DNA of 64,000 nt from Neospora caninum Liverpool (Eukaryota; Apicomplexa; Conoidasida; Eucoccidiorida; Sarcocystidae): assembly GCF_000208865.1 (NCBI RefSeq), contig NC_018396.1:62001-126000 (forward strand), in the 5' to 3' direction. Shown piece by piece: positions 47,483 to 57,747 of this stretch. Position 1 is the first letter of the stretch. Each line of letters starts with the position of its first letter. A program made the translations under genes and the position numbers. Below the pieces are notes generated by a model. The model was not told the DNA's origin. It worked only from the letters and a program-made list of their open reading frames with translations, and did no database searches.

Positions 47483-48728
47483 CATATATATACATATATA
47501 TACATATATATATATATATATACATACATACATACATACATATATCTATATGTATATATGTATATACATATATCAATGTCAGTAGATGCCTCTTCCTCTC
47601 CGTATCTCTCCTCTTTCCCGATAGGGATTTATGCAAGTGTATGGTGTTAACGGCGACGGAGTGGAGTCCGTAACGGGCGGTTGCCGTCGCGATCCGTGTG
47701 CGCCGTGCATTTTGCTGGGTTCTGTCAGCGGTGCGCGTTGTGGACTCTAAGTAGGCCGCGAAACGACATACGTTGCCCCGTTGACGGGGCGGGTGCGTGC
47801 GTGTGGGGCCGTGCCTCTCTCTGAGTCGTTGCCTGTCGAATCGTGCTAGCTAATTTGCTCCGCTGACCGACGGTTTCTCGCGCACTAACGGCGCTTGAGC
47901 CTGTCTCTTCTCTCTGCAGATACCTCGTTCTGCGCGAACAGGCAGATCTCATCATGACGTTGGTCCAGACGATGCTTCACTCCGGCCTCCCTTGTTTCAA
48001 ACGGCAGTCGCTCGAAAACCTAAAGTGCGTCTTTCTTTCCTTCTCGCCGGCTTCCTTTCCAGACGATTTCGGCTTTACTCCCTTGTTCCTTTTCTCCTTC
48101 CTCTCTTCTCTGCTGTCCCCCTTCTGTGTTTGGTGTCCCTGTCCTTCTCCGTCGGCGCCTTCTTCGCCGACTTCTCTCTCCTGGTGCTCGCCGGCGGGAT
48201 ACTCGGTTTTTTTCTGCCAGGAGCAGCACGCTCCAGTCCGCTCGCCTTCTCGCAAGCTGGTTTCGCATGAAGTGCATGCGAGGAGCTTCTGTTCTTTCAA
48301 GAGTGAACGCCGACCGGGTGTCCCTGTAGCACATGTAGCGCCCTTCCATACGGGAGAGCACTACCTACACTAATCAAGGAGATCCTGCTATACACCCAAA
48401 TAACAACTTATTTCCACGCGTGTGCCTGAAAGGATACGTAATTGCCCGTCGCCCCACCTGCCTCGCCGTATGGTGCGTTGTATTTTCAAATGATTTCATC
48501 GTCCATGAAATTTTCTGCGACTTGCGCTTTGCGACAGGAATCTGTTCTTTTTTGATTCTTGTCAACTGTGGTTTTCGATGTGTATCTTCCAGGTGGAGAT
48601 TCCAACTGGATGCCTCCCCGGAGCAAGCCGCCGCATTTATGGAGGCGCGCGTCATGGACGCTTACGAGAACTTCACGACAAAAGCCTACGACGTTGTTCA
48701 ACATATCCAGCAGGGGATTGATTACTGA
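21671..48728 (+). CDS. PI4KA: Phosphatidylinositol 4-kinase type III alpha, very large form
   Basis: Makes PI4P from phosphatidylinositol and ATP, mainly at the plasma membrane in other eukaryotes. Exons traced by matching phases: 21671-22192, 22700-27073, 27500-28554, 29048-29849, 30288-30836, 31195-31377, 32020-32182, 32565-32875, 33144-33464, 33858-42322, 42861-43842, 44190-44345, 44849-44950, 45521-45676, 45878-46526, 46705-46790, 47183-47394, 47920-48024 and 48593-48728, about 6440 residues against roughly 2100 in human PI4KA. The N-terminal two thirds are helical-repeat-like blocks (for example [31 protein letters not shown]) split by Ser/Arg/Glu-rich inserts. [21 protein letters not shown] matches the lipid-kinase helical domain, and [18 protein letters not shown] with LQSAAK is the family entry to the kinase. 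The catalytic domain is a separate entry. Exon 33858-42322 may hide in-frame introns; the start and the 46526/46705 junction are least certain. Beta-type PI4K is excluded by the C-terminal QQGIDY ending and size. Confidence 0.82.
25891..25922 (+). repeat. Short tandem repeat coding PVSS units
   Basis: Three copies of a 15-base unit of the type ctgtctcttcccctg lie inside PI4K-alpha exon 2 and give repeated PVSS. It falls in a low-complexity linker just before an insert with no similarity to the kinase family. Confidence 0.7.
30660..30730 (+). repeat. GA-rich tandem repeat coding Glu/Gly/Asp units
   Basis: Repeated gaggagggaggagat units within PI4K-alpha exon 5 code EEGGD repeats followed by a long Glu/Arg/Lys run. 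A second imperfect pair, about 26 bases each and carrying gacacagacacagagag, lies at about 30905-30957, after the predicted donor at 30837. Confidence 0.7.
32249..32279. repeat. (TA)n microsatellite in a PI4K-alpha intron
   Basis: An unbroken TA run in the intron between exons 32020-32182 and 32565-32875, followed by about 120 bases of degenerate TATA/TATG sequence up to about 32385. Confidence 0.9.
42426..42610. repeat. TA and TCTA-rich simple sequence in a PI4K-alpha intron
   Basis: A short (TA)n run at the left end grades into imperfect TATC/TATT repeats in the intron between the 8.5-kb exon and the next one (42323-42860). There is no coding signal; Tyr/Ile-rich frames here are repeat translations. 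Confidence 0.75.
44420..44719. repeat. Cluster of (TA)n arrays in a PI4K-alpha intron
   Basis: A run at 44420-44441 and at least four further runs between 44603 and 44719, separated by short CATA or AAATACA breaks. They fill much of the intron at 44346-44848. Confidence 0.88.
45058..45176. repeat. (TA)n and TATAAATG arrays in a PI4K-alpha intron
   Basis: Imperfect repeats of the tatataaatg type are followed by a long pure TA run ending near 45174, inside the intron at 44951-45520, directly upstream of the first catalytic exon. Confidence 0.85.
45521..48728 (+). other. PI4KA: Catalytic-domain exons of the PI4K-alpha gene
   Basis: Six short exons carry the PI3/PI4-kinase fold. [21 protein letters not shown] holds the ATP-binding Lys of the IFK strand. 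[15 protein letters not shown] is followed by a Ser/Arg-rich insert of about 120 residues before [38 protein letters not shown] leads into the catalytic loop [11 protein letters not shown] (DRHxxN) and the DFG-type activation segment [31 protein letters not shown] and the final helix ending QHIQQGIDY close the domain. All key catalytic residues that I can check are present, so the enzyme looks active. The frame changes between FGNSRERE and the VKNFVKS helix, which I resolve with a 178-base intron at 46527-46704. Confidence 0.85.
47437..47560. repeat. (TA)n/CATA array in a PI4K-alpha intron
   Basis: Alternating TA runs and CATA or TACA breaks in the intron at 47395-47919, right after the exon with the catalytic and activation loops. 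Confidence 0.85.
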
Positions 48729-50488
48729 AAAGAAAAACAGCAGATTTCAGAAAACCTCTCCAGGACCGCCTGGATTTGTAGTCTTTGTGCACCCCGTCTC
48801 GGTTCCCAAAAGAAAAAGCCACGCACTGACTTGTGTCCCGTCCTGCCCTCGTCCCAAAAAAACTACACGCCTAGTGAAGCATAATGATATAGTAGCATAT
48901 GAGCGTCTATAGCCACAAAACGCATATGCACACGTATATATATATGTATATGTATGTATATGTAGACATGTATATGTACATGTCTGTGTATTTCTGTATA
49001 TATGAATGTGACGTGCATGCTCTTGTGAATCGCACCAGGTCTGTACATGTGCGGGATTGCTATCATTGTATAGATATGTAGATGTATGCGGATGTGTAAA
49101 GAGACGTTTGCGAATTCTGTATCCGCGCGTGCATTTACCGATATTTTCCATATTTCTGCACACGCCTGTAATGGTTTCCGTGTCTCGCCGCAACTGTTCT
49201 TCGCCGGGGGGGAAAGGGGAAGTGGGGAAACGGAAAGTCGACGTAGTCCGCATGCGTTCTTTTTTCTTGGGGGGCCAAGGATGATCAAGCGCGCCACGTT
49301 CGTGGCAGAGAAACAGGGAAACATTCACTTTCATCTCGTTTGAGACCCTCCATCTTCCCCCGCCGTTTTGACGGACTGTAACTTCAACTGTACAGATGTA
49401 TAAACAAGCGTATACATAAAAGAACTTACGCATATCGTGCTACGTAAGTGGATCAATCGCCGACAGTTACGCTAGGTATGCAATGGAGCATAACTGCGTG
49501 AATATGTGGATTTGTATTTGTTTGCATGGCGCCACACGCATGTTTGTCTATAAATGTGCAAGACATGGTCACTGTATAGAGTGCTCAGCGTGACAGTTTC
49601 CCGGCTGTGGTTTTCCGCGTAACCGAGCCTCGCGCATTTTGAATCGGAAAGGCTTTGTGTTTCTCAAGCGAGTTTGCCTGGTGTTGAAGGCGGAACAGCG
49701 AATGAATGCCTTTGAAACAGGCTGTTCCCTGCCTCTTTCGGGGGCTTGAAGAAATCGGGTTTCTTGCTGTTTCATGGAGCGGAGGAATAAAGCTTGAGCC
49801 GTGCATCCTTCCCTCTCCATCGACCTTTCGTTTGCTCTCCGCACGTACACTTCTCCGTATTTCAAGAGCTATTGGGGGGAATAAACGTACGGAACGTACA
49901 GTCAGCTATCATCTCCCACATGCGCCGACACAGTTACACATCTATTTCTACTTTGGTAAATGATCATGTACATGCGTATACGTCGCAGAGTGTCGCGATC
50001 GCCCTTTGCCCGTGCTGTTCCCTTCCAGAATCGGGCTCTCTACCTTCTTTCTGTCTCTCTCAGGCGTGTAAATAAACGTTATGCATGTTTATAGAGGCGT
50101 TCACAAAAAACGAGAGACTGAGAAAAGATAAAAGTAGAGGTAAATGGGCAGTGAGAAGCGACAAACACTGGAGAGAGGGGAACCACTGCAGGACACTTTG
50201 TTCCGAGCTGAGAGCGTGCGTTTATTCCTGCTTTGTCCCAAGCAAATGGTCTGCATGCACGTTTCTAGTCTTTTCAACGAGAAGCGAGTCTCCAGTGGTG
50301 TTGACCACGCGGGTTCCACGAGCACGGAGCGAGAGAATATCGGCGAACAGAATTCCGAGAGAGAAGGAAGAGGAACGGTAGCCACGCAAGCAAAGAAGGG
50401 AACGCCCGGGAAAAGGGAAGCAGGACCGGAGACAGGACAGCAGACTCTTGGCAGCGCAGAGAGGCTGTGCCTCGTTTTACACACCGTC
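48729..50488. other. Convergent spacer between PI4K-alpha and the SLC25 carrier
   Basis: About 1.8 kb between two stop codons on opposite strands, expected to hold both 3' UTRs. It is notably less GC-rich than the genes and has TATG/TATA simple sequence at about 48930-49080. No coding frame is supported. Confidence 0.55.
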
Positions 50489-51326
50489 TCAGCCGCGATT
50501 TTTGGGGTGTCCCTTCCGAGAGGAATTGGGAGAAGACACTTTTGATAAACCAGAAGAGAACTGGGACAGACGCAGTTTAGCGACGTGAGGAACTGAGAGA
50601 GACTGAAGGCTCTGTTCAACCGAGGGCCGAAGCGTTTCGTAGACAGAAAACATGACAGCCGACGAAAGCAGTGTCGCCAACAGTTTCGACTGCAAACCCG
50701 CAAAAAGCCCTCCTACGCCTTCCGTCTCAAGAATGGTCAAGAGACACCGAAACGAGGCTGAAACAAAAAAAAGATCGGAAACGGGAGAAGGTAAACGGAA
50801 AAAGGTAATGGGCAAAAAAGCCGCTTTCCCTCTACATACAATTTTAGGTCGAGAGGCTCATCGATATACCTTTGGAATCATCTCGCGTTCGGCCTGACTG
50901 TGTACCTAACCGCATGTGTGTCCCTAAAACTCTCCATGCGACTGTATGTACAGCCATAAAGATTTACATATATATATATATATATATATGCACACTTACA
51001 AGGCATCAGGATTTATGCAGTCTGGGTGCGGTTCAGGTGCAAGAAACAGCATCTGTTTACCACGTGTATGTATCGCTGTGTCGAAGTGCCCGACTAAGTG
51101 TGTGGTTTTATCGTCTAGACGGTACCTGAATTGTCGTGGACGTTGTGGAGCTTCGTCTGCGCTCGAGTCTTCACGACAAGGTACGGATACGTCGCCAGAG
51201 TCGCACACAGTTTAGCAACTAGGCCTGTCCCCGCATGCGCGCAGAAGGAAGACGCATCAGTGAAGCGAAATCAGACATTCAAAACATACGCAGCCACGCC
51301 TGGAACCACCCATGCGTTCTCGCACA

Positions 51327-51364
<38 letters not shown>

Positions 51365-52272
51365 AACATTCTTACTTGAACCTACACTGATATGTATATC
51401 GGTGCACACTTCTCTCTCCACCTCCCCGTGTTCACATAAGACTATCTCTGTTCTACACCTGTATGTACATGTATGTATAAATAAATATCTATATATTTAT
51501 ATATAGATATATGTATGTAGATATATATAGAAATAAATATAGGTGTATGCGTGGGAAGCTACCAGTGACCACCTTCGTCAGTAGGCGGGGTGTGCTTCCA
51601 AATGCATCCGCACGTGTCTTTTTCAAGATTGCCTCTTTCTGTCCCTGAATGTTTCTTCACCTGTCTGTGTATCCTCGTGTGCTTCTCCAACTAAATGTCT
51701 GGCTGCTTTTTCTCGCGGCCCTACTGAGTGTTGCGTCGCAAGACGCCAGAATCGGCTTACCGATGACGAACGCCTCTCCACCCGACAGGGCGCCGCTCTG
51801 TCTTTGTGCGTTTCCTTTTTTCTGCTGGACAGTGATCGAAACCGTCTGCCGGCTTCGCTGCAAAGACGGCGATAAAGTCGCGGGTCTCCTCTGCCCAGCA
51901 ACGGAGACAGAGCGGCGGGTCGGGGGGCCGGAGGCCTCGTGGGACGGCGACGCAGGCGAAGACGCGGGAGACGGAAAAGAGAGAGACAAAACAGACGGCT
52001 GCGGGGCGCTCTCTCCTTGAGATTGAACCCCGGCACGGAGGTTTGCCTAGAGACACAGGACAAACCAGAGAAGAAGGCCAAAACACAGAGAACATGTCAG
52101 CAAGTGAGCATTCGAGGGGCGACTGAGACGACACGTGTGGGCGAGAAATAACGAAAGACGTTAAAAGACGAGGGCGAAACAACCTCGCAAGGTGCGGAAG
52201 ACACAGAGGCTGGAAGGGAAGAAAAACAAGAAACAAATGTGGAGGAAATATGCAATCGCGCGTGACTTCGCA

Positions 52273-52310
<38 letters not shown>

Positions 52311-52734
52311 ATCAAACGCAGAGGGAAGCGTTTCATAGATACATCCTTTCACATGCATGCGTCTAAGTAACATCTATTGCTCGCTCTCTCTGAGTATATA
52401 TATATATAGAGAGATATTGTAGGGTTAGGTTTAAGGGAGCTAGTACTTGGATACTCCGTGAGGTGGAGCGAGTGTTTCTCCGGACCTGTATTTCTTTTAT
52501 TGTCATGAGAGTGTCCTTCAGGAAGTCGTAGAGAACGAACTGAATCGCCGGATTGGAGACCAACATGAGGGCAGGCAGGAGCCCAGCAAACCAGCCCCGC
52601 AGCCCCTCCTTCCTTAAAATATATCCAAGCATACGCCAGACGTTCTGCAGGACCACGAAAACTCCCACACACAAACACACACCGCACAATCCACTTCTCG
52701 CCTTCCCAACTAGGTCATATATACTCTTTACATA

Positions 52735-52768
<34 letters not shown>

Positions 52769-54849
52769 ACTATATGCGTTCCTTCTCTCCGTATATATAT
52801 ATATATATATATATGTATAAGCAAGGACATGTGCATATTTCACACGTGTCGAGTAGGAGCAAGAATATGCCTTTCTGCGTATGCGAACGCCGTGCATATA
52901 TGTGTACATTCTTCGACGTATCCATATCCAAGGGCAGTTGCAAGCTTCTAGTGGAACACGTATAGACGCATACGTGTGCGTTTAGGTTTTCATATGGGCA
53001 TATTTTTTTCGCAGATATATCCCCACGGGTGCCAGCATCTTCTCGGCCGTTCGATGCCTCCCGGCCTTTGTCCTGACGGAAGATGTCTATGGCCGCTTAC
53101 GGTTGAGCGGCGAGAAGCGTCCAGTTTGATGCGGGTGTTTGCAACCCAGACTGAAGCAGAGGAACGGAAACATGGACACGCACCGAGAAGCAGGCAAGAG
53201 CTGGATCTCGTGTGCAGCGGTGGCGAAAGAGAAGATGCACGGGGCCTCACCAGAACACCCCCATGGCGCACGGCAAGGAAAAACCGGCCCTATCGATCTC
53301 TCTGTCAGTTTCACGCAGATGCTTCTGCATGCGGCCACTTTGGTTGTGTGTGAATGCGTGAATGCTGTGTCGGATCGAGAGACAGCCGGAAGTTGGTTGT
53401 CTTTGCTAAGGAAGCGAAAGGTTTACATAAAGCAGGCGCTCCTGTGTATTTGTAGAACGGCAGTAGCAAGCTCTGAGGTAGGAGTGTTTGCGATCTTTTC
53501 CGAGGACTAGTCTCCGCTGCGCTGGACAGGTGTACGCGCTGGGGAGACGCCACGTGTTTCCACCTCAACTTTTCTTGTGCGGTTCCTGACCCCCGGGACG
53601 AGGCACGGAAGCATCCACTCCGGCCTCCCTTTGTGGAGTCACAAGGACACCGGAAGTCTTTTTTTCGCTTACAAGGATTGCTGGCAATTGTGGAGCAGAT
53701 TCCCGCGGCGACGGCAATAATGACGCTGGACATGCCCATCGAACCGAAGCTTCTGCTGCAACCACACACAGCGCTGGGAGAGGTTTTCACGCGGCAGTTC
53801 GATCGAGAGGTCGCGCGTTCGCTACCGGTCAGCAGAGCAGCCGGAGAGAGACGGTTGTGGCGTAGTACACGCGCCCGCCCAGGGACAATGCACAGACCGG
53901 TCGACAGCATGGGCACAGAGAACGGCGTTTCGTTCCATCTCCCCTGTCCCCTTCTCTGTAGACCTCTCTCGTGGACGCAGTTCGCTTACCTTTTCTGGAG
54001 GGAAGCCTTCGCATAGGAATAGACGAAAAAGTAGACTCCCCAGCTGACCACAACACCCCAGAGCGAGCTCGTCAGTCCCCTGTACAGGCCTCTCCATCCT
54101 CTTCTCTTGAGAATCTGTATCGCCTCATCTCGCAGCGTCCCGGCTCCGATTCCCTTCACACTTTGCTCGGTTCGCAACACGTCCAAAGGATACACCAGGA
54201 CCATGGCCACCGTCGCTCCCGACACCCCAGCCAGCGTGTGGAGAAGCGCATGCAGGAACTCGCCACGCTGAAAAACGTACGGCACGTCCCTGGGAGCGCG
54301 GTTCTCAGCGTTTCCCGCCACAGCGAGCAAAGCGTCTTGCTCGGACCGTTTCTGCGTGGGCGAAGGGGGCCAGGCAAAGTGCGGCTTGGGAGAACCCGCG
54401 ACGAAGGAGAGGAAACGCGAAGCAAAACGGCGGTCGACAGGCGGCGCAAGGAGCGAAGGAAACGAGGAAGGAGAGAACACGCCCGACGGAAAGGACGAAG
54501 CGCCGCGAGGGCGCGGGGAGAAAGAAGCGCGAGAAGAAGACTGCATCTCCGACAGCAGCCTCCGGCGAGTTAGATACGCCGCAGCTGCACAAGGGAGTGC
54601 TGCCGTAGGTTCTCGACACGGCAGATGATTCGAGGGGGAAATCGACGAACGCGAAGGTGACAAAACACCGCCGCGCACGCCTGCGTTTCGGTTGCTTCCG
54701 ATCTCCGGCTTCCCAGAGATTCTTGTGCGTAAGGGAGGCACTGCGGAATTCGACACAGAGGCTGAGTCAAAAAGAGAGGGCGACGAAGCAGAGGGTGGCG
54801 ACGAAGAGGGCGAGGAGAAAGTGGAACACGAGGACCCAGGCGGAGCCAT
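50489..54849 (-). CDS. Mitochondrial carrier family (SLC25) transporter, PMP34/NAD-CoA-like
   Basis: A six-helix carrier of the SLC25 fold. Seven exons join with consistent phases: 54849-53990, 53755-53673, 53150-53101, 52644-52486, 52046-51761, 51218-51126 and 50757-50489, giving 599 residues. The ATG has a good context (GCGATGG). Residues 1 to about 190 are Ser/Pro-rich. The first repeat has VYPLDVLRTEQ (PxDxxR signature) and GWRGLYRGLTSSLWG. The second is split by an intron inside its signature, read as NPFWVANTRIK, then EGLRGWFAGLLPALMLVSNP and QFVLYDFLK. The third has ATYPYLVVKTRAQT, then EGVGGLFAGLQSKLLATLLS and VMFSVYETL. The PxWVxxTR form of the second signature is typical of peroxisomal and NAD/CoA/nucleotide carriers (PMP34, PXN, NDT). 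A Ser/Pro/Arg-rich insert of about 95 residues (exon 5) precedes the third repeat. Substrate and membrane are not determinable here. The donor at 52485 (GTCCGG) is atypical. Confidence 0.82.
50969..50990. repeat. (TA)n microsatellite in the last intron of the SLC25 carrier
   Basis: About eleven TA units between carrier exons 51218-51126 and 50757-50489. Confidence 0.8.
51330..51361. repeat. (TA)n microsatellite in a carrier intron
   Basis: About sixteen uninterrupted TA units after a GCATGCAT-like motif, in the intron between exons 52046-51761 and 51218-51126. Degenerate TATA/TATG sequence continues at 51450-51550. Confidence 0.88.
52273..52306. repeat. (TA)n microsatellite in a carrier intron
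   Basis: About sixteen TA units in the intron between exons 52644-52486 and 52046-51761. A shorter run with GAGA ends lies near 52397-52417. Confidence 0.88.
52737..52815. repeat. Two (TA)n arrays in a carrier intron
   Basis: Runs at about 52737-52766 and 52792-52815, about 25 bases apart, between exons 53150-53101 and 52644-52486. Confidence 0.86.
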
Positions 54850-55238
54850 CGCTGCTTGCTTTCACGAATTAGGAAAGAGCCGATGTTGGGTACGGAGAGA
54901 AGCACGAATGCAAGTGGAGAAAACTGACCCTTTCTCACGGGGACAGAAAGAAGAAACGTGAATGGCCCGAGGTGCCTGGGGAGTCCTACTGGAACGGCAG
55001 ACGAGCAGAACGGACCGTAGATATGCTGGCAACGACCGCGGCGCTGTAGTAATGAAATGCACATTCGCATTTCCAGAGAAATGCTCGTATAGATGATAGA
55101 GTGAAACCGGCATATGACCGTAACATGATATTTCAATATGCATACACGAATGCTGGAGGGAAGGAGTACTGTGAAGGGTAACAACGCGCATATAAACAAC
55201 CCTCTGGTTGACTTGGTACGCGTTGATGGTGTGATACC

Positions 55239-55240
<2 letters not shown>

Positions 55241-55274
<34 letters not shown>
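55241..55274. repeat. (TA)n microsatellite upstream of the SLC25 carrier
   Basis: About seventeen TA units roughly 400 bases upstream of the carrier ATG, in its presumed promoter or 5' UTR. Confidence 0.88.
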
Positions 55275-55277
<3 letters not shown>

Positions 55278-56701
55278 GAAGTGCATTCGTGCTGCAGGCG
55301 GAGTGCAGCTGCACGCGGGTGTACGTAGCGAATTCAAACGCGGAAGAGGCAGAGACAGAAGCTGTGACGGGGCGAGAAGAAAACTCCGGCGTGGAGATAC
55401 TGGAAGCGAACCAAGGCGACACACGAAACGGAAAGCTGCCTTGGAATTAAAGAGTTCGTGGAATCGTCTGGTTCGTGGACCCACGAGGGCGTAGGAAACG
55501 TGTACGAGCCTTCGAGTGCAGCCGGACACAAACGTATCCTGTTCCGAAACCCACTACGAAACGGCGTTATTTTTGCCGAAGAGGCGGACCACAGAAACAT
55601 GCATTCAACCTCCGAAAGGAAAACGATCTCGGAGATGAGAAAATCCACGAACATTTGCAAAAACGCGCCGGTCGCGTCTCAGGCCACGCGCACAACCTGA
55701 AGGGTCTTTTCAGTCATTTTTCAACTGCTTTTTGAGAGGAACCTGTGAAGCTAATTGCACACAACTACGCTCGTAAGCACACCAACACTGGATAGATTAG
55801 ACGGTCGTCCCGAAGACGAACAGCCACGTTTCGCCGCTGTAAATGTGGCGCATGTTTCCCAGAGGAGAAACATGAGAAGATCAGCAGGATAGTCTCAGAC
55901 TCCCCCTCTTTTTGACACATTTCGTCGTCAGGGGAGGTGGCCCAAGACGAAAAGGCGGAAAGACTTTCTATGGCCCAGAGTAAGATGGGACAACAGTTCT
56001 TCCCTCTTGCTTGAATTTGCGCTGTCCTCCAATCTTTTGTTCCTTTTTGGCGAGAACAGGAAAGGACAGATTTAGAGACACTTTCTCCGAGGGCCTGAAA
56101 AAGAGAACCACGTTGGACACGTGTTCCGTTGTTACACGACTGTGTGTCGTTCTAGCGCTCTTCAGTTCGCAGCTGAGAGCTGATGCCAGAAACAAACAAG
56201 AGGAACAACTCAGAAATTTACCAAGGTGACTAGAGGAAGTGATATCGCTCGCCCCTGTCCTGATACACTTCTCCGCCCGTTCACGCGGCCATCTTCGGTT
56301 CTCTCTTCGAAGTAAAACGGGCAGCAAATGAGCAAGTGACGAGCACAACAGTGACCAGAGAGGAAAACCTTAAAAATCTGCATACCAAAATCAGATGTCC
56401 TATCGCCCGAAGACCGTCCACCGGTCAAAGGTTTGAAGTGGACGGTTCACGGCAGTTGCTTTCACACATTTTATCTCTCTGTACCTGTATATACCCATCT
56501 ACGCGCAAGATGTGCAGGATCCCAGAACATATCCTCCACACACAGATACGGAGCGGGAAAGTGGCAGAGAAAAACAGAGCTGACACTTTGCTTCGCTCCA
56601 GGCAAGTGCTAAAGCTGTCTGTGCAAAGGTACAATCTCTGTTCGCGCTGGGAATCAGAATGAGAGGATCTTTAAAATCCAAGGGGTGCACATACATACTT
56701 T

Positions 56702-56703
56702 CA

Positions 56704-56738
<35 letters not shown>
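56702..56738. repeat. (TA)n microsatellite in the intergenic spacer
   Basis: An uninterrupted TA run in the 54850-57747 spacer, preceded by a short TTTATA transition. Confidence 0.88.
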
Positions 56739-56740
<2 letters not shown>

Positions 56741-57747
56741 ATCGACATCCGTCAATCTTTTTTGACCGCATCACTCCTCGATTGTGTGAAGGGATCAAGC
56801 AAGAGGAAAGAGAATGCTTTTGAAGTGATTCATCTCGTTCACGAGCCGAACATCGCCGAACTGAGAATTCGGTGAGTGTGCACCGAATGCGATTAAATGC
56901 GCCCGACTGAATGCATGTATCCTTCATGTCCTGTTGCCAGTCCTGTGTGCCCCCAATCTGTGTAAGCACGCGTCGGCGAGCTTTCTGCTTCGGAGGTGGA
57001 ACCTCTCCGTGTACGTCTGTGCTGCTGCTAGAAGCCAGAAAGTGCCACGTGTTTGGTTTTTCTGGATGCCAAGCTCTCCTCTCGTTCGGCACAAACGTTT
57101 TCGTCTTCCTGGACCGTGCGCAGCCGGCACTGAACTGACAAAAAGCCTATTTACTCGTCTGTGCATGCACTGGCGTCCAGTCTGTCTCCTGTTCTCCTGC
57201 TTGCGCCAGGGGCGTCAGGCCGACCGACGAGAGGGGCTGGCCCATCCCCGTCCTCGCATTAACGGCTTTAGCAAGGACCGGTGAAGCGCAGCAATCCGAA
57301 GTTCGAGCGAAACACGTGGACTGCCTGTCTCCCAGGAAACAGGGTGCCCAGAACAGGGAGATTCCGGCACAGAAAGAGACGATAAGACCAAAAAAGAATA
57401 ACGAAGAGAAGAAATGAAAAAGAGAGGCTGATGACAACAAACGAGAGACCGTGCGACTCGTTTGACCTCGGAGGAGAAAGGTGGTGAGTGGCAAGCACGG
57501 ACTTTGAATGAGAACGGGATAGCGCGACAGAAGAGAAGGGGAGCGGAATGCGGGAGAAGCGACGCAAGTGCCCCATTTTTGTCTCCAACAGTTCCTCAGG
57601 ACACAGCAACGACATGGTGCATGTTCTTCGCCGTCTTCCGTTATCGTCTCTCGCTCCTTCTATTTTCCCTCGCCCCCTCCTTCCTGGTTTCTCCTTGTCC
57701 TTTCCCTGCTCTCATCATCGCTCCCCGTTCCCTCGTTCACTCTTTTT

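Larger units (their letters stand above)
54850..57747. other. Spacer between the SLC25 carrier start and the zinc-finger gene stop
   Basis: It must contain the carrier promoter on the left and the 3' UTR of the zinc-finger gene on the right. No frame has domain or splice support. (TA)n arrays occur at about 55241-55274 and 56702-56738. The sequence is more AT-rich than the flanking coding regions. Confidence 0.5.
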
